64,000 nt of DNA from Lautropia sp. (GTDB taxonomy: Bacteria > Pseudomonadota > Gammaproteobacteria > Burkholderiales > Burkholderiaceae_E), in contig JAUMZD010000006.1 in the NCBI GenBank assembly GCA_030528325.1, forward strand, positions 1 to 64,000. Reading direction: 5' to 3'. How positions within the stretch are numbered: the first letter of the stretch is position 1; every line of letters begins with the position of its first letter. The notes under the pieces were generated by a model that did not search any database, was not told the DNA's origin, and worked only from the letters and a program-made list of their open reading frames with translations. This document shows, one piece after another, positions 44,141 through 53,301 of the stretch. A program made the translations under genes and the position numbers.

Positions 44141-45286
44141 TTATGGCTTTACCGGCTCCGAACGGACCTGCCTGGCCAAGCTGTCGATACGACGCCACAT
44201 GATGTTCGTCCAGGCAATGAACGACAGCAGGGTAACGACGAAGGCACCAAACAGAACGGACTCGGGCACATTGAGCACCCAACCGACCACACCTACCAAT
44301 CCGCAGAAGAATGAACCAATATGGATCGCAAACACAGCCTGAGCTGTAGTCAAGCCGAAACGAATCAGCAAATGATGTAAATGTTTGAGATCAGGCGTCA
44401 TGGGTGTTACGCCTGACAGGATGCGACGAATGATGCAGGACGCGGAATCGGCCAGCGGCACCGCCACAATCCACAGACACACTACCGGCTTGATGCTGGC
44501 AGCACCGTAGGCAGAGGCGGCATGGATCGCAAACCAGGCCAGGGTGAAGCCCAGGAACATGCTGCCACTGTCGCCCAGGAATATGGCCGCCTTGCGACGG
44601 AAAGGCGAGCGCAGGTTGAACCACAGAAAGCCCGCAAGCCCGCCGCAGAGCGCGGCAGCCAGCGGCACCATGCTGGCCGCATAGGGGGCGGCCGGCTCAC
44701 CGAGGGCAACGGCCAGGCGTGCGGAAACCATCAACGCCACCAGGAACCAGAACAGGCTGATGAAGCACAGACCGCCGCACAGCCCGTCAGCGCCGTCTGA
44801 AAAGTTCACTGCGTTGATCACGGCAACCGTGCCCAGGATACTGATCGGTACCATGAGCCACCAGACACTGATCTCTCCAAAGCCCAGCAGGTTGCCGAGG
44901 GAAGGCAGCACCTGACCGCCCAGCATCACCCCTGACACGGCAGCCCCCAGCTGGACCATGGCCCTGTAACGAGCCCTGATCGGCTGCCGATCATCAGCCA
45001 GGGCAACGACGAACAGGAGCAGGCCGCCGATCCAGTAACCATAGGGTGCGACCTGTGACGACGGTCCGATCACCTGCATGAAGATGGCCACCAGCAGGAC
45101 ACCCCACCCTCCGATCAGCGGGATGTGCCCCACATGCGCCTTGCGTTGGGATGGTTTGTCCACCCAGCCGGTGCGACGCGCCACAGGCTTGAGCAGCAGC
45201 AGAAGGAGCATGGACAACAGCATGCTGCAGATAAATGATGTCCAGGGAAACTTGGCAATGAAAACTGCCAGGTCGAAGTCAGGCAT
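44141..45286 (-). CDS. WecA-like undecaprenyl-phosphate HexNAc-1-phosphate transferase
   Basis: The polytopic enzyme starts repeat-unit synthesis by moving a HexNAc-1-phosphate onto undecaprenyl phosphate. From ATG 45286 (MPDFDLAVF) it has 381 aa, about 10-11 helices and the MraY/WecA motifs: KPSQRKAHVGHIPLIGG, VALADDRQPI, NFSDGADGLCGGL, FLGDSGSMFLG and LKHLHHLLIRFGL. Reading frame upstream to 45436 lacks homology. First gene of a five-gene minus-strand operon. Confidence 0.92.
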   Translation of the reverse strand: MPDFDLAVFIAKFPWTSFICSMLLSMLLLLLLKPVARRTGWVDKPSQRKAHVGHIPLIGGWGVLLVAIFMQVIGPSSQVAPYGYWIGGLLLFVVALADDRQPIRARYRAMVQLGAAVSGVMLGGQVLPSLGNLLGFGEISVWWLMVPISILGTVAVINAVNFSDGADGLCGGLCFISLFWFLVALMVSARLAVALGEPAAPYAASMVPLAAALCGGLAGFLWFNLRSPFRRKAAIFLGDSGSMFLGFTLAWFAIHAASAYGAASIKPVVCLWIVAVPLADSASCIIRRILSGVTPMTPDLKHLHHLLIRFGLTTAQAVFAIHIGSFFCGLVGVVGWVLNVPESVLFGAFVVTLLSFIAWTNIMWRRIDSLARQVRSEPVKP

Positions 45287-45837
45287 AAAGAAGCACCAGA
45301 AACTTGGGAAAGTTGCCGTCGGGCACTCAGGACAGGGCCCGGTACATCGCTCCCATCCCCCTGTCAGCCACAGGGGATCCCGGCAAACGGGAAATCGATC
45401 AACACGGCAGGCAAGAGGTAAGCGCAGCCCGGGCACAACCGGCTGCCGCAGCAGGCCGCACCAGCGGTCGACTTATTGTAGATACGCCCGGCCGGGAATG
45501 GGACGTTGTATTGATATATAAAAGCGACACTGCTTGCATCTTGCATAATTTCTTACATTAGAAAAAGTCAGTCATACAGCTGCTCGCCTTACCATGACCT
45601 TTCGCTTCTGATTCTTGACGCACCCGGTTTCCGACTGTTTCGCTCAGGCCACGCCAGGGGCACAGGACAGACTCCCTGCCGACTGACAGTCGCCAGCCCT
45701 GCCCCATTGCCTCCGGTTGCATCTCTGTCCCTGCATCGTCCCCACTTCCTGTCGATGCCCGGCGACCCGGCCCCCCCCTTGTCCTCGAGGCGCCACCTCA
45801 GACACCGTGAAGCCAGTCGCAGCCTCACGACCCCCCC
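45287..45837. promoter_or_regulatory. Divergent control region of locus 2
   Basis: The 551-bp spacer between the wecA-like and flippase genes has an AT-rich island at about 45475-45570 with TTTCTTACAT at 45549-45558. Related TTTCTTAC strings occur before wecG (48473) and, inverted, before the second wzc (54733). No gene seen. Confidence 0.45.
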
Positions 45838-47151
45838 ATGCCGCGTCTGACTGCCCTGCGCCATTTCTGCCGTACCCACCGAGCATCTTTCAGCACCTTC
45901 GTGATGCTGGCATCCGAACGTGTCCTGCAAATGGGTATCGGGCTCTGGATCGCCAGCCGGATCGCCCACAACTACGACCAGACCACCTTCGCCCACTGGC
46001 AGATTGCCATGTCCCTGTGGCTGGTGTTCGGCACCATCGGCAACATCACAGGGGAGCGGATCCTGCTGCCCCGATTGTGCGCCGTTTCCGCGGCTGACCG
46101 TCCTGCCCTCTGGAACACCGCCCTGACAGCCAAGCTCATCACGGGAGGGCTGGCAGCCATCCCGCTGGCACTGTGGGCAAGCACCATGCCCGACCCGCTC
46201 ATCCTGCAGTTGAGCCTGTTGTGGTGCCTGCAGCTCCTGATCAACATGCCCATTTCACTGGCGGTGTACGAAGCCTACGCTCGCGACGATTTCCGCACGC
46301 CCCAGATCGCCCGCATCATCGCCATGCTATGCCGATTCGGCGTGGTACTGCTCGTCATGATGCTCGAAGGCCCTATCACCTGGATCGTCTGGGCCTGGAT
46401 CACCGAAATCGCCGTGATCGGCCTGATACTGTGCCGGCACTGGTACCGGACACGGCAGATCCAGCCCCAGCTGATCGACTGGAGCCTGATGCGCACGCTG
46501 TTCACCCAGGGAGCAGCGCTTGCCGTGGCCTCCAGTGCCTCGGTCGCCCTGTCCCGGATAGACCGTGTCACCCTCGGCAAGAGCATACCCAGCGAAGTGC
46601 TGTCGCAGTACGCTGCTGCCATGACACTGCTCGAAGCTGCCTTTGCCTTCGCCGCCATGCTGGCTACCATCGTCGGTGCCAAAACCCTGTTCCGCCCGGG
46701 GCCGATCAATCCCCACCATCATGCCGGACTGACCTTGTTTGCCGCCAGTATCGCACTGACGGTCACCAGCCTGCTCTGGGTGATTGCCCCAGCCCTGATG
46801 ACGGCCATCTATGGCCCGGACTATGTCGAGTCAGCCTCCTACCTGCGCATTGCCTGCGGACTGCTGCCCCTGGTCTTCGCCCAGGCCATCCTGCAGGCCC
46901 CGCTGCTCATCCGGGCAAGCAAGCGCTTCCATCTCTGCAAGGCCGTCACCGCCCTTGGCATCGGCGCAGCCATAGCCACCTGGGCAGCACATCACGACCA
47001 GTACCAATGGATCAGTGCTGGCGCCTACGCTGGCTATCTGTGCCTGATCCTGTTCGACCTCCACGAATTGCGCCGTCGCGCCGGGGAGATCTACCGCACG
47101 AACCGCAGGGACACGGCCACCGTCCCGGGACACCGGCATGAACAAACCTGA
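45838..47151 (+). CDS. Wzx-type polysaccharide flippase (copy 1)
   Basis: The 437-aa membrane protein has about 12 hydrophobic helices, a MATE/PST-type layout (SERVLQMGIGLWIASRIAHNYD ... DRVTLGKSIPSEVLSQYAAAM) and charged loops, consistent with flipping lipid-linked repeat units. Its end overlaps the next gene by 14 bases. It opens the plus-strand half of locus 2. Confidence 0.82.
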   Translation: MPRLTALRHFCRTHRASFSTFVMLASERVLQMGIGLWIASRIAHNYDQTTFAHWQIAMSLWLVFGTIGNITGERILLPRLCAVSAADRPALWNTALTAKLITGGLAAIPLALWASTMPDPLILQLSLLWCLQLLINMPISLAVYEAYARDDFRTPQIARIIAMLCRFGVVLLVMMLEGPITWIVWAWITEIAVIGLILCRHWYRTRQIQPQLIDWSLMRTLFTQGAALAVASSASVALSRIDRVTLGKSIPSEVLSQYAAAMTLLEAAFAFAAMLATIVGAKTLFRPGPINPHHHAGLTLFAASIALTVTSLLWVIAPALMTAIYGPDYVESASYLRIACGLLPLVFAQAILQAPLLIRASKRFHLCKAVTALGIGAAIATWAAHHDQYQWISAGAYAGYLCLILFDLHELRRRAGEIYRTNRRDTATVPGHRHEQT

Positions 47152-48421
47152 CATTGCCATCTCCCCAGGTCTCGTCCAACGCCAGCTAACCCCTCTGACA
47201 CAGCGCAGCCTCTGGCTGATGTGGGTTCTGCTCTTCTTCGGCATGACGTACTTCGAGACCCAGAACGTGGGAGGCGTCAAGTACGCCGTCATCTGGCGGG
47301 CTCTGGTACTGGGCCCGGCCCTGTTCATCATCCTGTCACGGCCCCTTCCCATCGGCACACGAGAGCTCGCCCCTCTCTTCTGGGCGTGGGTTGCCTTTGC
47401 CTGCGCACCACTCTGGAGTGTCGGTCTGGGCATTTCCGACATCAGCTATTCCATCGAATTGAGCATGAACCGGTTCTTCGTGCCGATCATCCTGATGGCC
47501 CTGCTGGGGCTGCGCCGCTATGATGCTGCAGACCTCTGCGTTCGCGCCTTTCCACTGTTTCTGTGTCTGGTCTCCATTCCCCTGCTGGCAGGCTGGCTCC
47601 CTCCGGTCGGACTCCAGTGGTCACTGGCGGCCGTGTCCGGCCTGGATCTGACCGCCTACAACAGCGTCTTCCAGAACCAGCACTCAGCCTCACTGGCCCA
47701 TGCCATCGCCGGCATCGCCGCCTTCACACTGGCAGCCCGCTTTCCCGGTCGGCCCGCAATTTTCTACCTGGTCCTCGGCCTGGGCTGTTTTGGCCTGACC
47801 GTGCTCACCACCGCACGATCCGGACTGCTGGGACTGATTCTTGGTCTCATCGTGGTCGCCTCCTTCAAAAAGAAGCTGCACCTGCTGGCAGCGCCGGCCC
47901 TGCTGATCGTCGCAGCTCTCGCCATCAGTGCATCCGTCAAGCCGGAGATCATTGACATGGTACATAACCGGATGACCGGACAGACGCTCTATACCAAGGG
48001 GCCAAGTGCAGACACGCTGACCAGCGGCAGACTGACACTCCAGACATCCGCACTGAAAGGGTGGTCGCAAAGCGAACCGCTGCACCTCATCTTTGGTGTT
48101 AGCCGTGCGGGAACCCGCGCCAACATCGAACGACTGACCGGAAACCACCTGATTGCACACAGTGCGTTCGTGGACGAGCTGAGCGCCTATGGCATCGTCG
48201 GGTTCATCTCCCTCATGGCCATGCTGTGCATGGCCTATCGCCTGGCCTGGCGCAATGCACGCCATGGCTTTCCTGCAGGACTGGGCATGCTCGTCGCACT
48301 GTGCGCTTATGGCATGCTGCAAAGCATCGACTATTCTTTCCAGAATCTGATCATAGGCATGGTTCTGATCCTGGAAACACGAGCTCGATTAATGCTATCG
48401 ACACTTTATATGAATGAATAG
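47138..48421 (+). CDS. O-antigen ligase/Wzy polymerase-like membrane protein (copy 1)
   Basis: The 427-aa protein has about 11 helices and a large periplasmic loop between helices 9 and 10, with TTARSGLLGLILGLIVV and HSAFVDELSAYGIVGF, as in the Wzy/WaaL superfamily. It probably polymerises the repeat units flipped by the upstream protein. An AT-rich patch follows (48422-48480). Confidence 0.8.
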   Translation: MNKPDIAISPGLVQRQLTPLTQRSLWLMWVLLFFGMTYFETQNVGGVKYAVIWRALVLGPALFIILSRPLPIGTRELAPLFWAWVAFACAPLWSVGLGISDISYSIELSMNRFFVPIILMALLGLRRYDAADLCVRAFPLFLCLVSIPLLAGWLPPVGLQWSLAAVSGLDLTAYNSVFQNQHSASLAHAIAGIAAFTLAARFPGRPAIFYLVLGLGCFGLTVLTTARSGLLGLILGLIVVASFKKKLHLLAAPALLIVAALAISASVKPEIIDMVHNRMTGQTLYTKGPSADTLTSGRLTLQTSALKGWSQSEPLHLIFGVSRAGTRANIERLTGNHLIAHSAFVDELSAYGIVGFISLMAMLCMAYRLAWRNARHGFPAGLGMLVALCAYGMLQSIDYSFQNLIIGMVLILETRARLMLSTLYMNE

Positions 48422-48589
48422 AATTATGAACGAAAATGAAAAAAATGTTTTAGATATTTAATCAGACCGAGCTTTCTTACACATCCTCAGAGAATCTTCA
48501 CCCGAATCGTGCGACATTGGCCTCGCGAACACCCGGTGACTTCCTGCATGCTCTCGCGGCAGGCTCCACACCGGCTTTGGGGAAACGTG

Positions 48590-49399
48590 ATGCCTTCCAC
48601 GCTGACAACCACACACCTATTCCACCAGGATGTGAGCAGCCAACCGATGGATCGGGTAGCCGATCACTGCATCTCTCTGGCCAGACATCACAGAACCGAA
48701 ACCAGTCAACCCGCACTGGTTTTCTCGATGAATGCGGAAAAGTCCGTCCAGTCGAACCAGGATCTCGCAGTTCGCCAGCTGCTTCAAAAGGCCACGATAC
48801 TGATCCCCGACGGCATAGGAACCTGTATCGGCGCCCGACTGCTCAATGGCGTCCGGATGCGACGGGTTCCCGGATCCGAGCTGATGCCGGCACTCTGCGA
48901 CAGAGCAGAGCGGGAGGGATTGTCCGTCTACCTGTACGGTGCATCGCCGGCATCGAACAGGGGCGCCATCCAGACCATGAAAAAACGCTGGCCCCGCCTG
49001 AAGATCGTGGGCGCCAGCCACGGATTCATGGAGCCAGGCAATAAAACCGACGTGGCCACACCTGACGATCCAGCCTCCGCAGATACGGTGGCAGCCCGCA
49101 TCACGAAGGCTCGCCCCGATATCGTTTTTGTCGGACTGGGCAGCCCCCGGCAGGAAAAATGGATGGCAGATGTCGGCACCCACCTGCCCGTCGGCCTGCT
49201 GCAAGGCGTGGGAGGAACGATTGACGTGCTGTCAGGCACCGCCTCTCGCGCCCCCGACATCTGGTGCCGTCTGGGACTGGAATGGCTGTATCGCCTGATC
49301 CAGAACCCGAAACGCTGGCGACGCCAGCTTGCCCTGCCACGCTTCATGGGCCTTGTACTTCGGGAAAGACTGTATCGTGGCGTGCTCAATCGCCCCTGA
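48590..49399 (+). CDS. WecG/TagA/CpsF-family glycosyltransferase
   Basis: The 269-aa protein belongs to the family that transfers ManNAc or ManNAcA to GlcNAc-PP-lipid. Visible blocks: SMNAEKSVQSNQD, LIPDGIGTCIGARLL, VPGSELMPALCDRA, LYGASPASNRGAI, DIVFVGLGSPRQEKWM, and VGGTIDVLSGTASRAPDIW, then EWLYRLIQNPKRWRRQ. ATG 48590 is preferred; a GTG at 48509 is upstream in frame. With wecA-like and wecB in the same locus a ManNAc-GlcNAc linkage is likely. Confidence 0.9.
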   Translation: MPSTLTTTHLFHQDVSSQPMDRVADHCISLARHHRTETSQPALVFSMNAEKSVQSNQDLAVRQLLQKATILIPDGIGTCIGARLLNGVRMRRVPGSELMPALCDRAEREGLSVYLYGASPASNRGAIQTMKKRWPRLKIVGASHGFMEPGNKTDVATPDDPASADTVAARITKARPDIVFVGLGSPRQEKWMADVGTHLPVGLLQGVGGTIDVLSGTASRAPDIWCRLGLEWLYRLIQNPKRWRRQLALPRFMGLVLRERLYRGVLNRP

Positions 49400-49529
49400 T
49401 GGATCGCGCCTCCATGTTCACCGGGGGCGCGACACGACCGGAACACAGGAAATGGCATACGGATTTTCTGCCTGGCCTTATCATCGATTCCGATAGGCCA
49501 AAGGCCTGAAAGACATCACCCCTATTTAG

Positions 49530-49545
49530 AGCGTGTTATGCGGAA
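49530..49545. repeat. Short repeat end TAGAGCGTGTTATGC
   Basis: This matches, inverted, the end at about 43-57 (GCATAACACGCTCTA) and resembles 54405-54412. Only one end is recognised here, in the 202-bp gap before wecB. Confidence 0.45.
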
Positions 49546-49601
49546 TGTTCGGCCTATCTCCGGAAATCTGACGTTGGGCTCACCCCCATTTTCCTGAATC
49601 C

Positions 49602-50717
49602 ATGAAAGTCATCAACATCACACTGGTTGCCGGCGCACGACCCAATTTCATGAAAATTGCGCCACTGATCCGCGCCTGCCAACGCCACCCGACACGGATC
49701 CGCTTCCGTCTGGTGGACACAGGACAGCACAGCGACCCGGCCATGAACAGGGTGTTCTTCGAAGAGCTGGGCATACCTGAACCGGACTCATTCCTCAATT
49801 GCGCTGGCGGTAGCCAGGCGGAAGTGACCGCCAGGGTGATGATTGCGATGGAAAAGGAATTGAGCGAATACCCGGCCGATGCCGTCCTGGTGGTCGGTGA
49901 TGTCAATTCCACCTTGGCAGCCGCCATCGTGGCCAAGAAAATGCAATGCGTGCTGATTCATGTCGAGGCGGGCCTGCGCAGTGGAGACAGGACGATGCCC
50001 GAGGAAATCAACCGACTGGCCACCGACGCGATCACGGACCTCTTCTTCATCACAGAACCCTCAGGGCAGGCAGCCCTGCTGAGGGAAGGCCACCCGGCAG
50101 ACCGGCTTCATTTTGTCGGCAATGTCATGATCGACAACCTGTTCTACCAGATCGAACAGCTCAGGAAGTCGCCTTTCGCAACGGGCCCCAGTGTCGCCAT
50201 TCGGCAGCAACTCGGACAAAAGCCCTACGGGGTCGTCACGCTGCACCGTCCGAACAATGTCGACGATCAGAAACAGCTGTCCGGTATCATCAAGACACTG
50301 AAGACACTTGCACAGGATATCCCGCTGGTCTTTCCTGTTCATCCCCGGACGCGCCAGAAGCTTGATACAGCCAACATCGACCTTGGCCCGCATATCCATC
50401 CCCTTCCGCCCCTGTCCTATATGGACTTTCTCAATCTCTGGAAAGATGCAGAGATCATCCTGACCGACAGCGGCGGACTTCAGGAGGAGTCCAGCGCCCT
50501 CGGCATTCGATGCGTCACCATGCGTGACAACACGGAACGCCCCGTCACCATCACCGAGGGCACCAATGTGCTGGCAGGTACGGATCCCGACCGCATTCTC
50601 GAAACGGCGCGGCGGGCCTTGAGCCTGCCTCCCTCGAACCGACGCCCACAGCTCTGGGATGGAAACGCCGCCGACCGCATCCTGCATGCCATCATCCAGT
50701 CGCCTCTCTTTACGTGA
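49602..50717 (+). CDS. wecB: UDP-N-acetylglucosamine 2-epimerase (non-hydrolysing)
   Basis: WecB interconverts UDP-GlcNAc and UDP-ManNAc. The 371-aa protein has VAGARPNFMKIAPLIRA, DTGQHSDPAMNRVFFEEL, VVGDVNSTLAAAIVAKK, HVEAGLRSGDRTMPEEINRL, TLHRPNNVDD and LTDSGGLQEESSALGIRCVTMRDNTERP. Its product is the donor for the upstream WecG-family enzyme. No WecC (UDP-ManNAc dehydrogenase) gene is in the window, so ManNAc itself is likely used. It overlaps the following hydrolase start. Confidence 0.95.
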   Translation: MKVINITLVAGARPNFMKIAPLIRACQRHPTRIRFRLVDTGQHSDPAMNRVFFEELGIPEPDSFLNCAGGSQAEVTARVMIAMEKELSEYPADAVLVVGDVNSTLAAAIVAKKMQCVLIHVEAGLRSGDRTMPEEINRLATDAITDLFFITEPSGQAALLREGHPADRLHFVGNVMIDNLFYQIEQLRKSPFATGPSVAIRQQLGQKPYGVVTLHRPNNVDDQKQLSGIIKTLKTLAQDIPLVFPVHPRTRQKLDTANIDLGPHIHPLPPLSYMDFLNLWKDAEIILTDSGGLQEESSALGIRCVTMRDNTERPVTITEGTNVLAGTDPDRILETARRALSLPPSNRRPQLWDGNAADRILHAIIQSPLFT

Positions 50718-51556
50718 TGACCCAACGGCCCTCTGCCCCTGCTTCACCCATCCCTTCTGCCAGGCCAAGCCGGGTTCACCTGAAATTCGTCAAGCCAGTA
50801 CGCATTTCCAGCGGCGGAGCTGCCCTGGCCGGCCTGTTCCAACCAGCAGAAAAGCAGCAGGTTGCCGTGCTGATCTGTAATCCCTTTGGCCAGGAAACCA
50901 TTCGCGCACACCGTTCGCTACGTGTCATATCGGAACGACTAGGCCGTCAGGGCATACCGAGCCTGCGTTTCGACTACTTCGGCACCGGCGACTCGCCTGG
51001 TGATGATGGGGATGGCCGGATGAGTCGCTGGCGGCATGATATCCATCAGGCCGACGACATGTTGCGCCAGTTATCCGGCTGCCCCCAGACCGTCTGGGTG
51101 GGACTTCGACTCGGTGCCACTCTGGCCCTTCAGGCAGCAGTAGAAATCCGGACTCTCCCCGGACCACGCCAGGTGATCCTGTGGGAACCTGTGCTGGACG
51201 GCAACGCCTATCTGCAACACCTGAGCCACATGCACGAATATTGGACACGAGATGCTGGCATCACGGACGAAGTGCTCGGCTTCGCCATGCCTTTACACCT
51301 GCGGCAACGCATCCAGGCCATTCGCCCCGATACCTTCAGTTGCCCTCCCTGCACCAGCCTGGGGCTCATCGCCTCCGAGGGACTCCCTGGCCGGGAGGCC
51401 TTTACCGCCTGGGCACGTCAGCACACGCAGCTACAGGAAATGCCACTTCGCACCATGATCGAATGGACCTCGAATACCGCGCTGGCCAGTCAATGGGTAC
51501 CTGATGACGCCATTGCCAGCCTGTTGGCCATGTGCCATGGACACGCGTCAGCATGA
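50717..51556 (+). CDS. Exosortase A-system-associated hydrolase 2-like protein
   Basis: The 279-aa alpha/beta-hydrolase-like protein has VLICNPFGQETIRAHRS and LRFDYFGTGDSPGDDG. Its nucleophile elbow reads VGLRLGA (about residues 128-134), with Arg in place of the usual Ser, which I recall as normal for this family; catalytic activity is therefore doubtful. The start overlaps the wecB stop (TGATG), or GTG at 50714. It is coupled to the next hydrolase by ATGA. No exosortase or PEP-CTERM protein was seen in the window. Confidence 0.75.
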   Translation: MTQRPSAPASPIPSARPSRVHLKFVKPVRISSGGAALAGLFQPAEKQQVAVLICNPFGQETIRAHRSLRVISERLGRQGIPSLRFDYFGTGDSPGDDGDGRMSRWRHDIHQADDMLRQLSGCPQTVWVGLRLGATLALQAAVEIRTLPGPRQVILWEPVLDGNAYLQHLSHMHEYWTRDAGITDEVLGFAMPLHLRQRIQAIRPDTFSCPPCTSLGLIASEGLPGREAFTAWARQHTQLQEMPLRTMIEWTSNTALASQWVPDDAIASLLAMCHGHASA

Positions 51557-52455
51557 ATACCGCCAGCCACTACTACACCGAAGAGACCCGTTGCTTCGGG
51601 CCTGACCAACGCCTGATCGGCACCTTGACGCTACCTCGCTCCCCCGCGATGCGACCCATGCCCGGGCTGATCCTGCTCAACGCCGGCGTGTTGCCCCGCA
51701 TAGGCCCCCATCGACTGAACGTCGAACTGGCCCGCACGGCTGCCCTTCATGGTGTACCAGCGATCCGCTTCGACTTTCCAGGCCTGGGTGATAGCGGATT
51801 CAGTACCAGCACGCTGCCCCACGACGAACAGGCACTCGTATCCATCGAACATGCCATGCACGAACTGGGCTGCACGGTATCCGCACCGGATCAATTCCTG
51901 ATCGCAGGCCTTTGCTCAGGCGCGGACGTCGGGCTCATGATGGCCAAACGGGACACACGGGTCGTCGGACTGTTCATGATAGAGCCCTATTACTACCCCA
52001 ACGCCCTCTCAGGAGCGCTCAGGATCGTCCGACGTCTGAAGCAGTACGGGCTGCGCAGGGCACTGACACGCATGCTCGAACTACACTGCCAGGCTGGCAC
52101 AGCCCCCTCGAATCAGGCCGGGCCCACACGCGCCCTCCCGATGAATCCGGAAGAGGATGCCCGGAGCACGCCGAGTGCGCGCGCGTTTGCCCAAGACATG
52201 GCGATTCTGCTGAAGCGGGGAGTCCATCTGGAACTGATCTATGCGAACTCGCTGATGGGCCGATTCGACCTCTGGCGGCATCAGAGCCAGATATTCAGAC
52301 CCTTGAGGCAGCACCGGCATTTCCATGTCGAACTCGTAGCAGACACAGATCATTCATTCACCCGGATTGCTGCCCGCAAACTCCTTGTCTCCCGCATGAC
52401 GGACTGGATCAAGGAGAATGCCCACCTGCACGCTTCAGCTCGTCTACGCCGATAG
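51553..52455 (+). CDS. Exosortase A-system-associated hydrolase 1-like protein
   Basis: The 300-aa alpha/beta hydrolase has IRFDFPGLGDSGFST and an intact nucleophile elbow AGLCSGADVGL (Ser122), with a candidate base histidine in DTDHSFTRIA near the end. ATG 51553 overlaps the previous stop. Paired with its neighbour as in exosortase-linked exopolysaccharide clusters, its substrate is unknown; an acyl or lactone ester of the polysaccharide is possible. It overlaps the convergent phosphatase gene by 12 bases. Confidence 0.72.
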   Translation: MNTASHYYTEETRCFGPDQRLIGTLTLPRSPAMRPMPGLILLNAGVLPRIGPHRLNVELARTAALHGVPAIRFDFPGLGDSGFSTSTLPHDEQALVSIEHAMHELGCTVSAPDQFLIAGLCSGADVGLMMAKRDTRVVGLFMIEPYYYPNALSGALRIVRRLKQYGLRRALTRMLELHCQAGTAPSNQAGPTRALPMNPEEDARSTPSARAFAQDMAILLKRGVHLELIYANSLMGRFDLWRHQSQIFRPLRQHRHFHVELVADTDHSFTRIAARKLLVSRMTDWIKENAHLHASARLRR

Positions 52456-53220
52456 GGAGCCAAACCCGCCCCCCTGCCCATGCCCGGGTGACTGGAAGTC
52501 TGGATGTTCCGATACGATCAGCATCGGCGACTCCTCCGTCAGCCGATAAGCGATACCCATGCCGAAATTACTGTTCAAATATGTTCGGACTTCGCCCATG
52601 CGCGGAGGGCGATGAGCCAGATTATGGGCATCCGACGCCACGACACTGACCATGCCACGCGTCAGCAACAGGTGGGCGCATTGGCCGGCTGCACGACCAA
52701 AAGCCCCGATCACGGAAGCCGCGGTCAACTGCAGCAAGCACCCCATGTCGACGAAAGGCTTGATCCGGTTCGGATCACGCATCACCACCTTGTTCCGTTC
52801 AGGGTGGGCAATCATCCACCGGATGCCTCGGTCCGCAAACATCCTGCACACCATATCAGCCCCAACGGGGATACTTCCGTCCGGGAACTCGATCAGCATC
52901 ACGGGCTGTCCGAGCCAATATCCAATGATGGGGAGCTCGTTCTGATCCAGGAGATCCAGCGCATCAGGGTGCAGATGCACCTCGCCCCCCAGGCAAACCT
53001 TCAGCGGAATCCGGGCATCTGCCAAAGCCTGCCGGTACTCATGGAACACCGGCAACAGGCTCGAGCGCCGATTATCGAAAATACCTGGATAAATGTGCGG
53101 CGTCAGCACTGCAGTATGGACACCATTGGCGACCGAGGCACGAGCCAGCGAAAGCGCCTCGTCCATTGTCCGGGCGCCATCATCGACGCCCGGCAACAAA
53201 TGACAATGCAAGTCAATCAT
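52444..53220 (-). CDS. CpsB/YwqE-family PHP-type tyrosine phosphatase (copy 2)
   Basis: The 258-aa paralogue of 39723-40499, with MIDLHCHLLPGVDDGART, VLTPHIYPG, AHPERNK and SDAHNLAHRP. It lies apart from any kinase gene on its strand, with the second Wzc 1.8 kb away on the other strand; it may act on either kinase. Confidence 0.9.
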   Translation of the reverse strand: MIDLHCHLLPGVDDGARTMDEALSLARASVANGVHTAVLTPHIYPGIFDNRRSSLLPVFHEYRQALADARIPLKVCLGGEVHLHPDALDLLDQNELPIIGYWLGQPVMLIEFPDGSIPVGADMVCRMFADRGIRWMIAHPERNKVVMRDPNRIKPFVDMGCLLQLTAASVIGAFGRAAGQCAHLLLTRGMVSVVASDAHNLAHRPPRMGEVRTYLNSNFGMGIAYRLTEESPMLIVSEHPDFQSPGHGQGGGFGSLSA

Positions 53221-53301
53221 CGACAGGTTTGCTCAAACCCAAAACAGCGAAGACTGATCCGGGTACCCCGGAAGGATGGGCGCCTGCCAGCATGCGCCCG
53301 T

